From Nocardioidaceae bacterium UBA4001 (GTDB taxonomy: Bacteria > Actinomycetota > Actinomycetes > Propionibacteriales > Nocardioidaceae), in NCBI GenBank assembly GCA_002384855.1, contig DGBP01000020.1:1-31033 (forward strand): 31,033 bases of DNA. Reading direction: 5' to 3'. Positions 30,172 to 31,033 of the stretch are shown here, one piece after another. Positions within the stretch are counted from its first letter, which is position 1. Every line of letters starts with the position of its first letter. A program made the translations under genes and the position numbers. The notes under the pieces are model-generated. The model was not told where the DNA came from. It made no database searches and saw only the letters and a list, made by a program, of their open reading frames with translations.

Positions 30172-30659
30172 TTCTCGACGTCCTCCCCGTGGCGCACGCC
30201 CTGCCACTCCGCGAGCAGCCTCGCCTGCAGGCCGAACATCTCCTGGTGCTCCTCCGGCTCGGCGTGGTCGTAGCCGAGCAGGTGGAGGATGCCGTGCACG
30301 GTGAGCAGCTCGACCTCGTCGGCCGTGGAGTACGCGGTCTGACCTTTGGCCCGGACCTCCTCGGCCTGCTGCTCCGCGACGGCGGGGCACAAGGCGATGT
30401 CGCCCAGGATGCCCTCCTCCGGCTCCTCGTCGACGTGACCGGGTCGCATCTCGTCCATCGGGAAGGCGAGTACGTCGGTGGGGCCGGCCTTCTCCATCCA
30501 CTTCTCGTTCATCTCGGCGATCGTCGCCTCGTCGACGAGCGTGATGCACAGCTCGGCCTGGGGGTGGACGCGCATCCGGTCCATCACGAACCGCGCGAGC
30601 CGCGACAGCTCGGTCACCTCGACGTCGCGCCCGGACTCGTCGAGCACCTCGATGCTCAT
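30168..30659 (-). CDS. ybeY: Endoribonuclease YbeY (16S rRNA maturation)
   Basis: This metalloendoribonuclease acts in 16S rRNA 3' end processing and 70S quality control. The 163 residues carry the zinc motif HGILHLLGYDH with H122, H126 and H132, and the family segments LCITLVDEATIAEMNEKWM, TDVLAFPMDE and LGDIALCP. It overlaps phoH (ATGA, 30656-30659) and corC (GTGA, 30168-30171), so the three are translated as one unit. Confidence 0.97.
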   Translation of the reverse strand: MSIEVLDESGRDVEVTELSRLARFVMDRMRVHPQAELCITLVDEATIAEMNEKWMEKAGPTDVLAFPMDEMRPGHVDEEPEEGILGDIALCPAVAEQQAEEVRAKGQTAYSTADEVELLTVHGILHLLGYDHAEPEEHQEMFGLQARLLAEWQGVRHGEDVEK

Positions 30660-31033
30660 CGCTGGTGCCCCTGCCGCGGACCGCCCGCGCGACGTCCGCG
30701 TGGGAGGTCCTCGCCCTCGTCGTCCCGGCGCGCTTCGTACTCGTCGTAGGCCGCGACGATGTGGCCCACGAGTCGGTGCCGCACCACGTCGTGGGAGGTC
30801 AGCCGGTTGAAGTGGACGTCCTCGATGCCGGTGAGGATGTCCTCGACCACGCGCAGGCCGCTCTTCATGCCGCCGGGCAGGTCCACCTGGGTCACGTCAC
30901 CGGTAACGACCATCCGCGAGCCGAAGCCGAGCCGGGTCAGGAACATCTTCATCTGCTCCGGCGAGGTGTTCTGGGCCTCGTCGAGGATGATGAACGCGTC
31001 GTTCAGCGTCCGGCCACGCATGTAGGCCAGGGG
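30656..31033 (-). CDS. phoH: PhoH family ATPase, 5' part outside window
   Basis: Only the C-terminal part (about 125 residues) is inside the window; the frame is open to the edge. It contains the Walker B region FIILDEAQNTSPEQMKMFLTR, GFGSRMVVTGDVTQVDLP and GLRVVEDILTGIEDVHF, typical of PhoH-like P-loop ATPases/helicases (PhoH1 type). The role is in RNA metabolism, supported by coupling to ybeY. The C-terminal tail is Arg/Gly-rich. The Walker A motif and the start lie beyond 31033. Confidence 0.95.
   Translation of the reverse strand, partial: PLAYMRGRTLNDAFIILDEAQNTSPEQMKMFLTRLGFGSRMVVTGDVTQVDLPGGMKSGLRVVEDILTGIEDVHFNRLTSHDVVRHRLVGHIVAAYDEYEARRDDEGEDLPRGRRAGGPRQGHQR

Overview
The window is high-GC chromosomal DNA from an actinobacterium, most likely Nocardioides or a close relative in the Propionibacteriales. 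The grounds are frequent GTG starts, 4-base ATGA/GTGA stop-start overlaps, an actinobacterial GlgA/GlgC pair, an actinobacterial phoH-ybeY-corC-cda-era gene order, Zur-type operators and genes resembling the 10-methyl-stearate (tuberculostearic acid) pathway. I see no prophage, insertion sequence, CRISPR array or rRNA. The gene content is mostly core functions. The interest lies in regulation and in the intergenic repeats.

Layout. 1-4465, minus strand: a partial tRNA-Asn, then (in transcription order) dgt, a frameshifted DUF488 gene, dnaG and a hypothetical gene. 4534-8913, minus strand: an SH3/M15-like envelope protein, dusB, a lipoprotein and glyS. 8966-12523: a divergent pair made of a small ABM-type monooxygenase (minus) and the zinc operon znuA-znuC-znuB-zur (plus), with two Zur boxes 22 bp apart on the znuA promoter. 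12648-14735: uppS (minus), marR (plus) and recO (minus). 14750-18159: an alpha/beta hydrolase and glgA (minus), divergent from glgC (plus). 18282-20166: leuA with an attenuator-type leader peptide carrying four consecutive leucine codons. 20273-23509, plus strand: a tightly coupled operon of a double GNAT acetyltransferase, a flavodoxin-fold reductase and two paralogous septum-formation-family lipoproteins. 23726-31033, minus strand: phoH (cut by the window end), ybeY, corC, a degenerate cytidine deaminase, an FAD reductase plus CFA-type methyltransferase pair, an EamA transporter, and era.

How the genes work together. Zur probably represses its own operon, which encodes high-affinity zinc import. 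GlgC and GlgA make ADP-glucose and an alpha-glucan precursor. LeuA opens leucine synthesis under control of its leader peptide. PhoH, YbeY and Era belong to RNA and ribosome maturation. The FAD reductase and methyltransferase genes interrupt this otherwise standard ribosome-maturation block, and the junction carries a 107-bp nested inverted repeat.

Three different intergenic palindromic arrays (12561-12637, 18156-18279, 28323-28429) and a recurring -10 hexamer lying 6-9 bases before unleadered start codons are the patterns not explained by the genes themselves. No intergenic stretch longer than 300 bases occurs.
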